From assembly GCF_943736985.1 (NCBI RefSeq), contig NZ_CALSFS010000003.1, positions 124,001 to 188,000 on the forward strand: a DNA stretch of 64,000 nt. Reading direction: 5' to 3'. The stretch comes from Clostridium sp. Marseille-Q2269. Lineage in GTDB: Bacteria; Bacillota; Clostridia; Clostridiales; Clostridiaceae. The position numbers and the translations under genes were made by a program. The notes beneath the pieces were generated by a model, which did no database searches, was not told the origin of the DNA, and saw only the letters and a list, made by a program, of their open reading frames with translations. Positions 1 to 9,148 of this stretch are shown here, one piece after another; within the stretch, counting starts at the first letter, position 1, and every line of letters starts with the position of its first letter.

Positions 1-65
1 AGTCTATAGATAATGCTCTTCAAAGGGTAAAAAGAAAATTGGAAAAATGCTTGAATAATAAATAA
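1..65 (+). CDS. sigH: RNA polymerase sigma factor SigH, C-terminal end (partial)
   Basis: Only the last 20 codons are in the window (reading frame from base 3, TAA at 63-65). The peptide reads SIDNALQRVKRKLEKCLNNK, which resembles the end of region 4 of the sporulation sigma factor SigH (Spo0H). The position just upstream of tRNA, tuf, rpmG, secE and nusG agrees with the Bacillota order sigH-rpmG-secE-nusG. The call rests on this short tail plus gene order, so it is good but not certain. Confidence 0.75.
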   Translation, partial: SIDNALQRVKRKLEKCLNNK

Positions 66-74
66 TTTTACATA

Positions 75-103
75 TTGACAATAAAAACCGATTTTACTAT
101 AAT
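75..103 (+). promoter_or_regulatory. Sigma-A promoter of the tRNA-tuf unit
   Basis: TTGACA (75-80), a 17-base spacer and TATAAT (98-103) form a perfect consensus vegetative promoter. It lies 27 bases before the first tRNA and is the only strong promoter seen ahead of tuf copy 1. Confidence 0.85.
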
Positions 104-129
104 TAATAATTGGTATATGATTATTTTCA

Positions 130-204
130 GCGAGAGTAGTTCAGTGGTAGAACACTAGCTTCCCAAGCTAGTTGCCGCGGGTTCGATCCCCGTTTCTCGC
201 TCCA
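130..204 (+). tRNA. tRNA-Gly (anticodon CCC)
   Basis: A complete cloverleaf can be drawn: acceptor arm GCGAGAG/TTCTCGC, D stem GTTC/GAAC, anticodon stem CTAGC/GCTAG with loop TTCCCAA, T arm GCGGG-TTCGATC-CCCGT. The discriminator is T and CCA is encoded. The anticodon CCC reads GGG, and U73 is the usual bacterial glycine discriminator. Confidence 0.95.
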
Positions 205-221
205 GATTTAATGTTAAAGTT

Positions 222-297
222 GCCCATGTAGCTCAGTCGGCAGAGCGTCACCTTGGTAAGGTGGAGGTCACCGGTTCAATCCCGGTCATGGGCTCCA
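222..297 (+). tRNA. tRNA-Thr (anticodon GGT)
   Basis: The acceptor arm GCCCATG pairs with CATGGGC. The anticodon loop is TTGGTAA inside the stem TCACC/GGTGG, and the T arm is CCGG-TTCAATC-CCGG. The discriminator is T, followed by encoded CCA. The anticodon GGT reads ACC. It lies 17 bases after tRNA-Gly and is probably co-transcribed with it and tuf. Confidence 0.95.
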
Positions 298-352
298 GAA
301 ATTACAAGGAACACAACACACCAGGATGAGTTTACTTGTAGAAATAAATAAT

Positions 353-1595
353 ATAATAATTATACAAACACAAAAAAGGAGGAAATAAAAAATGGCAAAA
401 GCAAAATTTGAAAGAAGCAAACCTCATGTAAACATAGGAACAATAGGTCACGTAGACCACGGTAAGACAACATTAACAGCAGCTATAACAACAGTATTAG
501 CACAAAAAGGAGGAGCTTCAGCAACAAAGTATGACGAAATAGATAAAGCTCCAGAAGAAAAAGAAAGAGGAATCACAATCAATACATCACACGTAGAGTA
601 TGAAACAGCAAACAGACACTACGCACACGTAGATTGTCCAGGACATGCGGATTATGTAAAGAACATGATCACAGGAGCAGCACAAATGGATGGAGCGATC
701 TTAGTTGTATCAGCAGCAGATGGTCCAATGCCACAAACAAGAGAACACATACTACTAGCATCAAGAGTTGGAGTACAATATATAGTAGTATTCTTAAATA
801 AAGCAGACCAAGTAGATGATCCAGAATTAATTGAATTAGTTGAAATGGAAGTAAGAGAATTATTAAATGAATATGGATTCCCAGGAGATGATACTCCAAT
901 CGTAGTAGGATCAGCATTAGAAGTATTAGAAAACCAAGACAATGCAGAAAAGACAAAATGCATAGATGAATTAATGGAAGCAATAGACAGCTATATTCCA
1001 ACACCAGAAAGAGCAACAGATCAACCATTCTTAATGCCAGTAGAAGACGTATTGACAATCACAGGAAGAGGAACAGTTGCAACAGGAAGAGTTGAAACAG
1101 GAGTTCTACATACTGGAGATGAAGTAGAATTAGTAGGAATGAAAGAAGAAATATCAAAAACAGTATGTACAGGAATAGAAATGTTCAGAAAAATACTTGA
1201 TGAAGCAATGGCAGGAGACAACATTGGAGCATTATTAAGAGGTATTCAAAGAGACGAAATCCAAAGAGGTCAAGTATTAGCAAAACCAGGTTCAGTAACA
1301 CCACACAAAAAATTCGTAGGTCAAGTATACGTATTAAAGAAAGAAGAAGGCGGAAGACATACACCATTCTTCAACGGATATAGACCACAATTTTATTTCA
1401 GAACAACAGACGTTACAGGATCAATCAACTTACCAGAAGGCGTAGAAATGGTAATGCCAGGAGATCATATAGATATGGCAGTAGAATTAATCACACCAGT
1501 AGCAATGCACGAAAACTTAAGATTCGCTATAAGAGAAGGTGGAAGAACAGTAGGTTCAGGAGTTGTTACAACTATATCTGAATAATTCTAAATTA
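353..1595 (+). repeat. tuf direct repeat, copy 1
   Basis: A 1243-base block that matches 16270-17512 (offset 15917). It includes 39 bases of leader with the Shine-Dalgarno, the whole gene and 10 bases after the stop. I see one base difference, G at 1054 versus T at 16971. Its left edge contains the TAA that terminates fusA in the other copy, so this copy probably arose from the fusA-tuf junction. Confidence 0.9.
392..1585 (+). CDS. tuf: Elongation factor Tu, copy 1
   Basis: EF-Tu is the cytoplasmic GTPase that delivers aminoacyl-tRNA to the ribosomal A site. The 397-residue product has the G-domain motifs GHVDHGKT (19-26), DCPGH (81-85) and NKAD (136-139), followed by beta-barrel domains 2 and 3. 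The start follows AAAGGAGG at a good distance. It is expressed from the tRNA promoter and has its own terminator. It differs from the second copy only at residue 221, which is Leu here (TTG) in [11 protein letters not shown]. Phe is the usual residue in this domain 2 motif and is present in the other copy. The gene looks intact and functional. Confidence 0.98.
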   Translation: MAKAKFERSKPHVNIGTIGHVDHGKTTLTAAITTVLAQKGGASATKYDEIDKAPEEKERGITINTSHVEYETANRHYAHVDCPGHADYVKNMITGAAQMDGAILVVSAADGPMPQTREHILLASRVGVQYIVVFLNKADQVDDPELIELVEMEVRELLNEYGFPGDDTPIVVGSALEVLENQDNAEKTKCIDELMEAIDSYIPTPERATDQPFLMPVEDVLTITGRGTVATGRVETGVLHTGDEVELVGMKEEISKTVCTGIEMFRKILDEAMAGDNIGALLRGIQRDEIQRGQVLAKPGSVTPHKKFVGQVYVLKKEEGGRHTPFFNGYRPQFYFRTTDVTGSINLPEGVEMVMPGDHIDMAVELITPVAMHENLRFAIREGGRTVGSGVVTTISE

Positions 1596-1598
1596 TAG

Positions 1599-1626
1599 GG
1601 ACTGGGTTTCTAGACCTAGTCCTTTT
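1599..1626 (+). terminator. Rho-independent terminator after tuf copy 1
   Basis: A 9-bp stem GGACTGGGT / ACCTAGTCC with one G-T pair and a 6-base loop is followed by TTTT. It separates tuf from rpmG. Confidence 0.85.
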
Positions 1627-1687
1627 AAGAATTATAAAAATATATATTATATTAGGTATATGATTAATGATGCTGGCATCAAAATTA

Positions 1688-1716
1688 TTGACATATGCCC
1701 TTAGTTATGATAAAGT
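1688..1716 (+). promoter_or_regulatory. Sigma-A promoter of rpmG-secE-nusG
   Basis: TTGACA (1688-1693), a 17-base spacer and TAAAGT (1711-1716). It lies downstream of the tuf terminator and 75 bases before rpmG. Confidence 0.65.
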
Positions 1717-1790
1717 GAGTAAGTGATGCAAAAAATAAAAAATAGAAGTAGAACCTACACAAATAGGTTATGTACTAGGAGGTGTAGATC

Positions 1791-1940
1791 ATGAGAGTAA
1801 AAGTAACACTAGCTTGTACAGAGTGCAAACAAAGAAATTATAATACAATGAAAAACAAGAAAAATGATCCAGATAGATTAGAAATGAACAAATACTGCCC
1901 ACATTGCCATAAACATACAGCTCATAAGGAAACAAAATAA
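1791..1940 (+). CDS. rpmG: 50S ribosomal protein L33
   Basis: A 49-residue protein of the large subunit near the E site. Start ATG follows AGGAGGTG. Cys9, Cys12, Cys36 and Cys39 form two CxxC pairs, so this is the zinc-binding (C+) paralogue. Bacillota often also carry a Cys-free L33 used in zinc limitation. It lies directly before secE and nusG, the usual place for rpmG. Short, but the motif pattern and neighbours make the call secure. Confidence 0.95.
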   Translation: MRVKVTLACTECKQRNYNTMKNKKNDPDRLEMNKYCPHCHKHTAHKETK

Positions 1941-1989
1941 TCTGTTTTGGATTTGATATCCTTTATAATGTTGTAAGGATGTGAGTTAA

Positions 1990-2217
1990 ATGGCCACAGG
2001 TAAAACTACAAATAATATCGCTTCAGCCAAAAAAAAGAGTTCAGTAGGTTTCTTTAAAGATTTAAAGCTTGAATTCAAAAGAATAACATGGGCTCCTAAA
2101 AAGGATGTAAAAAAAGCAACTGAAACAGTATTAGTATTTTGCTTGATTTATATGATTGTTGTTGGAGTGTTTGACTATGGATTTAACAACCTATTTAAAC
2201 TAATATTTAGGCTGTAA
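1990..2217 (+). CDS. secE: Preprotein translocase subunit SecE
   Basis: A 75-residue membrane protein that clamps SecY in the SecYEG export channel. It has a basic amphipathic N-terminal part with the family motif FKRITWAPKKDVKKAT and a single membrane span near residues 46-68. This is the short single-span form typical of Gram-positive bacteria. It starts at ATG after AAGGATGTGAG. It is co-transcribed with nusG, as in most bacteria. The partner secY lies at 27141 in this window. Confidence 0.95.
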   Translation: MATGKTTNNIASAKKKSSVGFFKDLKLEFKRITWAPKKDVKKATETVLVFCLIYMIVVGVFDYGFNNLFKLIFRL

Positions 2218-2226
2218 AAGTGAATA

Positions 2227-2263
2227 AAAGGAGGGAAATAGGGATATCCTAATCCCTGAAATT
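2227..2263 (+). promoter_or_regulatory. nusG translation start: Shine-Dalgarno separated from ATG by a small hairpin
   Basis: The only strong Shine-Dalgarno, AAAGGAGGG (2227-2235), lies 28 bases before the nusG ATG, too far for direct use. Between them AGGGAT (2240-2245) and ATCCCT (2252-2257) form a perfect 6-bp hairpin with a 6-base loop. Folding it would cut the effective spacing to about 10 bases. I find no ATG, GTG or TTG in frame nearer to the Shine-Dalgarno. Confidence 0.6.
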
Positions 2264-2788
2264 ATGTCAGAAGAAAAAGCGAAATGGTATGTGGTTCATA
2301 CATATTCAGGATATGAAAATAAGGTTAAAGTTAATCTTCAAAAAACTGTGGATAACAGAAATTTGCATGATTGGATTCTTGATATACAAGTTCCTATGGA
2401 AGAGCAGGTTGAAGTTAAAGATGGTAAAAAGAAAATAACTTTAAAGAAAACTTTCCCGGGATATGTATTAGTTAAGATGTTAATGACAGATGATTCATGG
2501 TACATAGTTAGAAATACTAGAGGGGTAACAGGATTTGTAGGTCCAGGATCTAAACCAGTACCTCTTACAGAAAACGAAGTATTGTCCATGGGAATAAAAG
2601 AAAAACAACCAGAAGTAGATATTGAGGTTGGAGAAAATGTAAAGGTAGTATCAGGACCTTTAGAGGGATTCCCAGCGGCTATACAAGAAATCAATGTAGA
2701 AAAAGGCAAAATAAAAGCTTTAGTTAACATGTTTGGCAGGGAAACCCCTGTTGAACTTGATTTTAATCAGATAGAAAAACTTGATTAG
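2264..2788 (+). CDS. nusG: Transcription termination/antitermination factor NusG
   Basis: NusG binds the RNA polymerase clamp and modulates pausing, Rho action and transcription-translation coupling. The 174-residue protein has the N-terminal NGN domain (about 5-110, beginning KWYVVHTYSGYENKV). It also has a C-terminal KOW domain with the motif VKVVSGPLEGFPA. Length is normal. Its start has an unusually distant Shine-Dalgarno bridged by a hairpin (see that entry). The gene is followed by the L1-type regulatory element and rplK. Confidence 0.97.
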   Translation: MSEEKAKWYVVHTYSGYENKVKVNLQKTVDNRNLHDWILDIQVPMEEQVEVKDGKKKITLKKTFPGYVLVKMLMTDDSWYIVRNTRGVTGFVGPGSKPVPLTENEVLSMGIKEKQPEVDIEVGENVKVVSGPLEGFPAAIQEINVEKGKIKALVNMFGRETPVELDFNQIEKLD

Positions 2789-2812
2789 CTATTAAGACAA
2801 TTGTTTTAATGA

Positions 2813-2840
2813 GTGGGAGGATTTTAATCCGTATAACCAC
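2813..2840 (+). promoter_or_regulatory. Probable L1-binding mRNA site ahead of rplK
   Basis: GTGG-GA-GGAT..ATCC-GTATAA-CCAC folds into an outer stem GTGG/CCAC and an inner stem GGAT/ATCC separated by an asymmetric internal loop. From general knowledge, the base of the L1 stalk in 23S rRNA has GGTGGGAGG on one strand and ATACCACC on the other. The element therefore mimics the rRNA target of L1, the classic autoregulator of the rplK-rplA operon. It ends 18 bases before the rplK ATG. Confidence 0.75.
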
Positions 2841-2858
2841 ATATAGGAGGTGTAAAAC

Positions 2859-3284
2859 ATGGCTAAAAAAGTAGTAGGAATGATAAAACTTCAACTTCCA
2901 GCAGGAAAGGCAAGCCCAGCGCCACCAGTAGGTCCAGCTTTAGGACAACACGGTGTTAACATTATGGGATTCTGTAAAGAATTTAATGCTAAAACTGCTA
3001 AACAAGCAGGATTAATAATTCCTGTAGTTATTACTGTATATCAGGATAGATCTTTTAGTTTCATACTAAAGACTCCACCAGCAGCTGTATTATTAAAGAA
3101 AGCAGCTGGAATAGAAAGTGGATCTGGTGTTCCTAACAAAACTAAAGTAGCAAAGGTTACAAAAGACCAAGTTAGAGAAATAGCAGAAACAAAAATGCCT
3201 GATTTAAATGCAGGATCTATAGAAACAGCTATGAGCATGATAGCTGGAACAGCTAGAAGTATGGGCATAACTGTAGAAGAATAA
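2859..3284 (+). CDS. rplK: 50S ribosomal protein L11
   Basis: L11 forms the GTPase-associated centre with 23S rRNA and L10. The 141-residue protein has the N-terminal signature [20 protein letters not shown] and a C-terminal RNA-binding domain ending [13 protein letters not shown]. It starts at ATG after AGGAGGTG. It is first of the L11-L1 pair and is preceded by an L1-site mimic, so its translation is probably repressed by free L1. Confidence 0.98.
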   Translation: MAKKVVGMIKLQLPAGKASPAPPVGPALGQHGVNIMGFCKEFNAKTAKQAGLIIPVVITVYQDRSFSFILKTPPAAVLLKKAAGIESGSGVPNKTKVAKVTKDQVREIAETKMPDLNAGSIETAMSMIAGTARSMGITVEE

Positions 3285-3298
3285 TAACTACTAAAATA

Positions 3299-3325
3299 GT
3301 GGGAGGTATATACCGTTAATACCAC
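3299..3325 (+). promoter_or_regulatory. Second probable L1-binding mRNA site, ahead of rplA
   Basis: GTGGGAGGTATATACCGTTAATACCAC has the same architecture as the element at 2813: outer stem GTGG/CCAC, inner stem GGTA/TACC, and the same GA / GTTAATA internal loop. The right strand, TTAATACCAC, is even closer to the 23S rRNA L1-stalk sequence. It sits directly before the rplA Shine-Dalgarno, AAAGGAGG. Confidence 0.75.
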
Positions 3326-3340
3326 AAAGGAGGAATTAGA

Positions 3341-4030
3341 ATGGGAAAAAAATACACTGAAAGTGTAAAATTAGTTGATAAAAACATATTATATACAGTT
3401 AAAGAAGCTATAGAGCTTGTTACAAAAACATCAAAAGCTAAATTTGATGAAACTGTAGAATTAGCTGTTAGACTTGGAGTAGATCCAAGACATGCAGACC
3501 AACAAGTAAGAGGTGCTGTTGTACTTCCTCATGGAACTGGTAAAAAAGTTAGAGTTTTAGTTTTTGCTAAAGGTGACAAAGTTACTGAAGCAGAAGAAGC
3601 TGGTGCTGACTTTGTTGGAGCAGAAGAATTAGTACAAAAGATACAAAAAGAAAACTGGTTTGATTTTGACGTAGTTGTTGCTACACCAGATATGATGGGA
3701 GTAGTAGGAAGACTAGGAAGAGTATTAGGACCTAAGGGATTAATGCCAAATCCAAAATCAGGCACAGTAACTTTTGATGTTGCTAAAGCTATAGCAGACA
3801 TCAAAGCTGGTAAAGTTGAATATAGAGTAGATAAAACTGCTATAATTCACGTTCCAATAGGAAAATCTTCTTTTGGAGAAGAAAAATTATCAGATAACTT
3901 CCATGTACTAATGGAAGCTGTTGTAAAGGCTAAGCCATCAGCAGCAAAAGGACAATATATAAAATCAGTTGCTATCTCAAGTACTATGGGACCAGGAATA
4001 AAAATTAATCCAGGTAAAGTATTAGAATAG
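3341..4030 (+). CDS. rplA: 50S ribosomal protein L1
   Basis: L1 builds the mobile stalk that helps release E-site tRNA, and it represses its own operon. The 229-residue protein has the family motifs [26 protein letters not shown] and [15 protein letters not shown]. It starts at ATG after AAAGGAGG, 15 bases beyond the L1-like hairpin at 3299. It is followed by a separate promoter for rplJL. Confidence 0.98.
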   Translation: MGKKYTESVKLVDKNILYTVKEAIELVTKTSKAKFDETVELAVRLGVDPRHADQQVRGAVVLPHGTGKKVRVLVFAKGDKVTEAEEAGADFVGAEELVQKIQKENWFDFDVVVATPDMMGVVGRLGRVLGPKGLMPNPKSGTVTFDVAKAIADIKAGKVEYRVDKTAIIHVPIGKSSFGEEKLSDNFHVLMEAVVKAKPSAAKGQYIKSVAISSTMGPGIKINPGKVLE

Positions 4031-4032
4031 TA

Positions 4033-4061
4033 TTGACAAAGCAATAATTTGTTGATATACT
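4033..4061 (+). promoter_or_regulatory. Sigma-A promoter of rplJ-rplL
   Basis: TTGACA (4033-4038), a 17-base spacer and TATACT (4056-4061). It is placed just after the rplA stop and upstream of the L10 leader. Confidence 0.85.
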
Positions 4062-4067
4062 AATGGA

Positions 4068-4200
4068 AGTTGTAAAAATGAATATATCTCCGTAGACAGT
4101 GGGTGTTTAACATAATTAGTATAATCTAAGCCTACCTAGGAGTCTGATATAAAGTATATTAGGTCTCTCTGTCTAACGGAGAGACCTTTATTATTATAAA
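4068..4200 (+). ncRNA. L10 (rplJ) leader RNA
   Basis: The leader contains the L10-leader hallmarks CCGTAGACAGTGGGTG and, further on, TAAGCCTACCTAGG, the segments that form the L10(L12)4 binding fold. It is followed by a strong terminator hairpin. In this Rfam-type element, L10 binding favours termination before rplJ. Boundaries are approximate. Confidence 0.85.
4162..4192 (+). terminator. Attenuator terminator of the L10 leader
   Basis: GGTCTCTCTG / CGGAGAGACC is a 10-bp stem (one T-G pair) with a TCTAA loop, followed by TTTATTATTAT. It lies inside the leader, 40 bases before the rplJ start. Confidence 0.85.
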
Positions 4201-4231
4201 TCACGGTAAACTGTGAGGAGGTGGACACACA

Positions 4232-4732
4232 GTGGGACAAAATAGACAAATAAAAGAAGTTAAAGTTAAAGAAATACAAGAAAAAATGGAGAAAGCTCAA
4301 GCTATAGTATTTGTTAAATATCAAGGTTTAACTGTTGAAGAAGATACTATGCTAAGAAAAGAGTTAAGAGAAGCAGGTGTTGAATATAAAGTTTACAAAA
4401 ATACTTTATCAACTATAGCTGCTAAAAATTTAGGCTATGAAGGTTGCGTAGATTTATTAGAAGGACCTGTTTCAGTAGCTTTTGGTTACGATGACGTAAC
4501 AGCTCCAGCTAGAGTTCTTAATGATTTCGCTAAGAAGAATAAGAACTTAGAATTAAAAGGCGGAATAATAGATGGAGAATTATATGATGTAGATAAAATT
4601 AAAAAAATCGCATCAATACCATCAAAAGATATTCTTATTGCAAAATTACTTGGAAGCTTCAAAGCTCCAGTATCAAACTTTGCATATTTAATTAAAGCTA
4701 TTCAAGATAAGAAAGAATCAGAAGAAGCTTAA
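4232..4732 (+). CDS. rplJ: 50S ribosomal protein L10
   Basis: L10 anchors the L7/L12 dimers on the ribosome and autoregulates rplJL. The 166-residue product starts with GTG, 10 bases after GAGGAGG. It has the N-terminal rRNA/L11-binding domain with the motif [16 protein letters not shown], and a C-terminal helix that carries L12. It is controlled by the leader and attenuator just upstream. Confidence 0.97.
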   Translation: MGQNRQIKEVKVKEIQEKMEKAQAIVFVKYQGLTVEEDTMLRKELREAGVEYKVYKNTLSTIAAKNLGYEGCVDLLEGPVSVAFGYDDVTAPARVLNDFAKKNKNLELKGGIIDGELYDVDKIKKIASIPSKDILIAKLLGSFKAPVSNFAYLIKAIQDKKESEEA

Positions 4733-4779
4733 AATAAACTAAAAGAAAATTAGAAAGAAAATTTGGAGGTGCCTAAACA

Positions 4780-5148
4780 ATGAAAAAAGAAGAAATCATT
4801 CAAGCTATAAAAGATATGACTGTTTTAGAATTAAACGAATTAGTAGAAGCATGTGAAGAAGAATTCGGAGTAAGCGCAGCTGCACCAGTAGCTGTAGCTG
4901 GAGCTGCTGCTGCAGGAGCAGGAGTTGCTGAAGAAAAAACTGAATTTGATGTAATATTAGCTGACGCAGGTTCAGAAAAAATCAAAGTTATCAAAGCAGT
5001 AAGAGAAGTAACTGGATTAGGATTAAAAGAAGCTAAAGCTTTAGTTGATGGAGCTCCTAAAACATTAAAAGAAGCTGCATCTAAAGAAGATGGAGAAGCT
5101 ATAAAAGCTAAACTAGAAGAAGTTGGAGCTAAAGTAGAATTAAAATAG
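4780..5148 (+). CDS. rplL: 50S ribosomal protein L7/L12
   Basis: This is the acidic stalk protein that recruits translational GTPases. The 122-residue protein has an N-terminal dimerisation domain. An Ala-rich flexible hinge spans about residues 33-50. The C-terminal domain carries [21 protein letters not shown]. It starts at ATG after TTGGAGGTG and is followed by a strong terminator. Confidence 0.98.
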   Translation: MKKEEIIQAIKDMTVLELNELVEACEEEFGVSAAAPVAVAGAAAAGAGVAEEKTEFDVILADAGSEKIKVIKAVREVTGLGLKEAKALVDGAPKTLKEAASKEDGEAIKAKLEEVGAKVELK

Positions 5149-5163
5149 TTTTACTCTACATAG

Positions 5164-5192
5164 AGGGGTACTAAAGTAAGTACCCCTTTTTT
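5164..5192 (+). terminator. Terminator after rplL
   Basis: A perfect 9-bp stem AGGGGTACT / AGTACCCCT with a 6-base loop is followed by six T. It separates rplJL from rpoBC. Confidence 0.9.
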
Positions 5193-5208
5193 AGTATATT
5201 TATAAGTA

Positions 5209-5237
5209 TTGACAAAGTGCAAGTAATATGATAGTAT
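5209..5237 (+). promoter_or_regulatory. Probable promoter of rpoB-rpoC
   Basis: TTGACA (5209-5214) is followed after 17 bases by TAGTAT (5232-5237). A better TATAAT at 5235-5240 has a 20-base spacer, so the exact -10 is uncertain. It lies downstream of the rplL terminator, about 165 bases before rpoB. Confidence 0.6.
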
Positions 5238-5327
5238 AATGAATTGCATTGATTATGTATAAATACAGAAAAATATGAATTAATTGTATTTATATGGTTA
5301 TACTAATTTGATAATAATGTGTGAAAT

Positions 5328-5379
5328 CCAAAAACACAATATTAAATTAAATTTTAAAAGAGTGTTTTTGGTTATTTTA
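5328..5379 (+). promoter_or_regulatory. Hairpin in the rpoB leader, possible attenuator
   Basis: CCAAAAACAC (5328-5337) and GTGTTTTTGG (5362-5371) form a perfect 10-bp stem with a 24-base A/T loop, followed by TTATTTTAG. The stem has few GC pairs, so it may be a weak terminator or an RNA-stability element. It lies 31 bases before the rpoB ATG. Confidence 0.5.
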
Positions 5380-5402
5380 GTTTATACAAGGGGTGAAATT
5401 AT

Positions 5403-8400
5403 ATGGTACATCCTGTCCAAGTTGGCAAAAGGACTCGTATGAGCTTTTCTAGGCTTAAAGAGGTTGGACATATGCCTAATCTTATTGAAGTTCAGTTAGA
5501 CTCATATGATTGGTTTTTAAAAGAAGGGTTACAAGAAGTTTTTGAAGACATTAACCCGATTCAAGATTATACAGGTAATCTAAATTTAGAATTTGTAGGA
5601 TACAAACTAGATTTAGACAGTATTAAATACTCTGTTGAAGAGTGTAAAGAAAGAGACTCTACTTATGCAGCACCATTAAAAGTTAAAGTTAGACTTTTAA
5701 ATAAGGAAACTGGTGAAATAAAAGAACAAGAAGTCTTTATGGGAGATTTCCCTTTAATGACAGAACAAGGTACTTTTATAATAAACGGTGCAGAGAGAGT
5801 TATAGTAAGCCAATTAGTTAGATCACCAGGTGTTTACTATGATATGACCGTAGATAAAACAGGAAACAAATTGTTTTCAGCTACAGTTATACCTAACAGA
5901 GGTGCGTGGCTAGAATATGAGACAGATTCAAACAACATAATATATGTAAGAATTGACAAAACAAGAAAATTACCAATTACTATACTAGCAAGGGCATTAG
6001 GTTATGGAACAGATGCTGAAATAATAGAATTTTTCGGAGAAGATGAAAGATTAAAAGCTACAATAGAAAAAGATAACACTAAAACTAGAGAAGAAGCTTT
6101 ACTAGAGATATATAAAAGGTTAAGACCAGGTGAACCACCTACTGTAGATAGTGCAGAATCTTTAATTGAATCTTTATTCTTTGATGCTAAAAGATATGAT
6201 TTATCAAGAGTTGGAAGATATAAATTTAATAAGAAATTAGCAATCCATCTAAGAATAACAAATCAAATTGCAGATCAAGATATAGTTAATTTACAAACAG
6301 GAGAAATTTTAGTACAAAAAGGTGAAAAGATAGATAAAGATAAAGCTATTGAAATACAGAACTGTGGTATTAACGAAGTATATATTAAAATAGATGATAA
6401 GTCATTTAAAGTAATTGGTAATCACTTTGTAGACATACATAGTTTGATTTCATTCGATATAAGTGATTTAAATATTAAAGAATATGTATTCTATCCTGTT
6501 TTGAAAGAAATACTAGACAATTATGATGATGAAGAAAGCATAAAAGAGGAAATAAGAAAGAATATATATAGATTAATACCTAAACATATTATAAGAGAAG
6601 ATATATATGCTACTATAAATTATGAATTAGGATTAAGTTATGCTATTGGTTATAAAGATGATATAGATCATTTAGGAAACAGAAGATTGAGATCAGTAGG
6701 AGAATTACTACAAAATCAATTTAGAATTGGTTTATCCAGAATGGAGAGAGTTGTTAAAGAAAGAATGACAATTCAAGATCAAGAAGTAATAACTCCACAA
6801 GCCTTAATAAATATCAGACCTGTAGCAGCGTCCATTAAAGAATTTTTTGGTAGTTCACAATTATCACAATTTATGGATCAAACAAACCCATTATCAGAGT
6901 TAACACATAAAAGAAGGTTATCAGCTTTAGGACCAGGAGGACTTTCAAGAGAAAGAGCTGGTTTTGAAGTAAGAGACGTTCACCATTCACATTATGGAAG
7001 AATGTGTCCTATAGAAACTCCAGAAGGGCCAAACATAGGTCTTATAAACTCTTTAGCTACATTTGCTAAGGTGAATGAATATGGATTTATAGAGACCCCA
7101 TATAGAAGAATAGACCCTAAAAATAAAAGGGCTACAAATGATATAGTATATATGACAGCAGATGAAGAAGATTTGTATGTAATAGCTAGATCAGATGAGC
7201 CAATTGATGATGATGGATATTTTTTAGATGATAAAGTTACAGTTAGAGCTAAAGAGGAAGTATTAGTAGTTCCAGTTAGCGAAGTTGAATATATGGATAT
7301 ATCACCAAGACAGTTGGTTTCTGTTGCAACTGCAATGATACCATTCCTTGAAAATGATGACGCCAGCCGTGCTCTTATGGGATCAAACATGCAACGTCAA
7401 GCAGTACCACTATTAAAGCCACAAGCTCCAATAGTGGGAACAGGTATAGAGTATAAAGCTGCTACTGATTCAGGGGTTCTTCCAAAAGCTAAAAATGCAG
7501 GAACAGTAGTATATGTTTCAGCAGATGAAATAAGAGTAAGAAGAGATAGCGATGGAGGAATAGATAAATACAAATTATTAAAATTCAAAAGATCTAACCA
7601 AGGAACATGCATAAATCAAAGACCAATTGTTTCTAAAGATGAGGTAGTAGCTAAAGGAACTTTATTAGCAGACGGACCTTCTACAGATCTTGGAGAAATA
7701 GCACTTGGTAAAAATATTCTTATGGGCTTTATAACCTGGGAAGGATATAATTACGAGGATGCTATGCTAATCTCAGAACAATTAGTTAGAGAAGATGTAT
7801 TTACATCTATACACATAGAAGAATATGAGGCAGAAGCTAGAGATACAAAACTAGGACCAGAAGAGATAACAAGAGATATACCTAATGTAGGTGAAGAAGC
7901 TCTTAAGGATATAGATGAAAGAGGCATTATAAGAATTGGTGCTGAAGTTAGATCTGGAGATATATTAGTAGGTAAAGTTACTCCAAAGGGAGAAACTGAA
8001 TTGACTGCTGAAGAAAGACTACTTCGTGCTATATTCGGAGAAAAAGCAAGAGAAGTTAGAGACACATCACTCAGAGTTCCTCACGGAGAAGCGGGAATCA
8101 TAGTTGATGTTAAAATATTTACAAGAGAAAATGGTGATGAATTACCACCAGGCGTTAATAAATTAGTTCGATGTTATATAGCCCAAAAGAGAAAAATATC
8201 TGTGGGAGATAAGATGGCAGGAAGACATGGTAACAAAGGGGTTATCTCTAGAGTATTACCAGAGGAAGATATGCCATTCTTACCAGATGGAAGACCACTT
8301 CAGATATGTTTAAATCCTCTAGGGGTACCATCACGTATGAATATAGGTCAGGTATTAGAGGTTCATTTAGGATTAGCTGCTAGCAAATTAGGTTGGCATA

Positions 8401-9128
8401 TAGCTACACCAGTTTTTGATGGAGCAATAGAATCTGATATAGTAGAATGTTTGAAAAAGGCCGGTTATTCTCAAGATGGAAAAACTCTTCTATATGATGG
8501 AAGAACAGGAGAACCGTTTGATAGTAGGGTAACAGTTGGATATATGTACATTCTAAAACTAGCTCATTTAGTTGACGATAAAATACATGCTAGATCTACA
8601 GGGCCATACTCACTAGTAACTCAACAACCTCTAGGAGGTAAAGCTCAATTTGGAGGACAAAGATTTGGTGAGATGGAAGTATGGGCTTTAGAAGCTTATG
8701 GAGCAGCTCATACTCTTCAAGAAATATTAACAGTAAAATCAGATGATGTAGTTGGAAGAGTTAAGACTTATGAAGCTATAGTAAAAGGAGAAAATATTCC
8801 AGAACCTGGAGTTCCTGAATCTTTCAAAGTTTTAATAAAAGAACTACAAGCATTATGTTTAGATGTTAAAGTATTGAATGATGATAATCAAGAAATAAAA
8901 TTGAAGGAATCTGTAGATGAAGATACAGACGAATTAGAAGTGAACATAGAAGGTAATGAAAATCAATCAGAAGGCAAAGAAGAAAAAGAAGGCAAAGAAG
9001 AAAAAGAAGAAAATTACGAAGAAGATAATAATGACTGTGATGACTTGAAAAAAGATGACGTAGAGCCAAATTTAGAAGAGTTATCATTAGATGACTTAGA
9101 TTTAGATGATTTTGGTGATGAACATTAA
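5403..9128 (+). CDS. rpoB: DNA-directed RNA polymerase subunit beta
   Basis: Beta forms half of the RNA polymerase active-site cleft. The 1241-residue protein starts at ATG after AAGGGGTG. The rifampicin-pocket region is wild-type in appearance: [27 protein letters not shown] begins at 487. Asp492, His502 and Ser507 correspond to E. coli D516, H526 and S531. The [12 protein letters not shown] active-site motif follows. The last 70 or so residues form a Glu/Asp/Lys-rich tail with [10 protein letters not shown]-type repeats ending [13 protein letters not shown]. Such acidic tails are common in clostridial beta. rpoC follows 20 bases later. Confidence 0.99.
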   Translation: MVHPVQVGKRTRMSFSRLKEVGHMPNLIEVQLDSYDWFLKEGLQEVFEDINPIQDYTGNLNLEFVGYKLDLDSIKYSVEECKERDSTYAAPLKVKVRLLNKETGEIKEQEVFMGDFPLMTEQGTFIINGAERVIVSQLVRSPGVYYDMTVDKTGNKLFSATVIPNRGAWLEYETDSNNIIYVRIDKTRKLPITILARALGYGTDAEIIEFFGEDERLKATIEKDNTKTREEALLEIYKRLRPGEPPTVDSAESLIESLFFDAKRYDLSRVGRYKFNKKLAIHLRITNQIADQDIVNLQTGEILVQKGEKIDKDKAIEIQNCGINEVYIKIDDKSFKVIGNHFVDIHSLISFDISDLNIKEYVFYPVLKEILDNYDDEESIKEEIRKNIYRLIPKHIIREDIYATINYELGLSYAIGYKDDIDHLGNRRLRSVGELLQNQFRIGLSRMERVVKERMTIQDQEVITPQALINIRPVAASIKEFFGSSQLSQFMDQTNPLSELTHKRRLSALGPGGLSRERAGFEVRDVHHSHYGRMCPIETPEGPNIGLINSLATFAKVNEYGFIETPYRRIDPKNKRATNDIVYMTADEEDLYVIARSDEPIDDDGYFLDDKVTVRAKEEVLVVPVSEVEYMDISPRQLVSVATAMIPFLENDDASRALMGSNMQRQAVPLLKPQAPIVGTGIEYKAATDSGVLPKAKNAGTVVYVSADEIRVRRDSDGGIDKYKLLKFKRSNQGTCINQRPIVSKDEVVAKGTLLADGPSTDLGEIALGKNILMGFITWEGYNYEDAMLISEQLVREDVFTSIHIEEYEAEARDTKLGPEEITRDIPNVGEEALKDIDERGIIRIGAEVRSGDILVGKVTPKGETELTAEERLLRAIFGEKAREVRDTSLRVPHGEAGIIVDVKIFTRENGDELPPGVNKLVRCYIAQKRKISVGDKMAGRHGNKGVISRVLPEEDMPFLPDGRPLQICLNPLGVPSRMNIGQVLEVHLGLAASKLGWHIATPVFDGAIESDIVECLKKAGYSQDGKTLLYDGRTGEPFDSRVTVGYMYILKLAHLVDDKIHARSTGPYSLVTQQPLGGKAQFGGQRFGEMEVWALEAYGAAHTLQEILTVKSDDVVGRVKTYEAIVKGENIPEPGVPESFKVLIKELQALCLDVKVLNDDNQEIKLKESVDEDTDELEVNIEGNENQSEGKEEKEGKEEKEENYEEDNNDCDDLKKDDVEPNLEELSLDDLDLDDFGDEH

Positions 9129-9148
9129 TTTGAAGGGAGGATATACCC

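Noticed and set aside
652-963. Long open frames on the - strand inside both tuf genes and inside rpoB, rpoC and other core genes
   Set aside because: They lie entirely within highly conserved genes, have no Shine-Dalgarno, and arise from biased codon use (few stop codons in antisense). The same shadow appears in both tuf copies.
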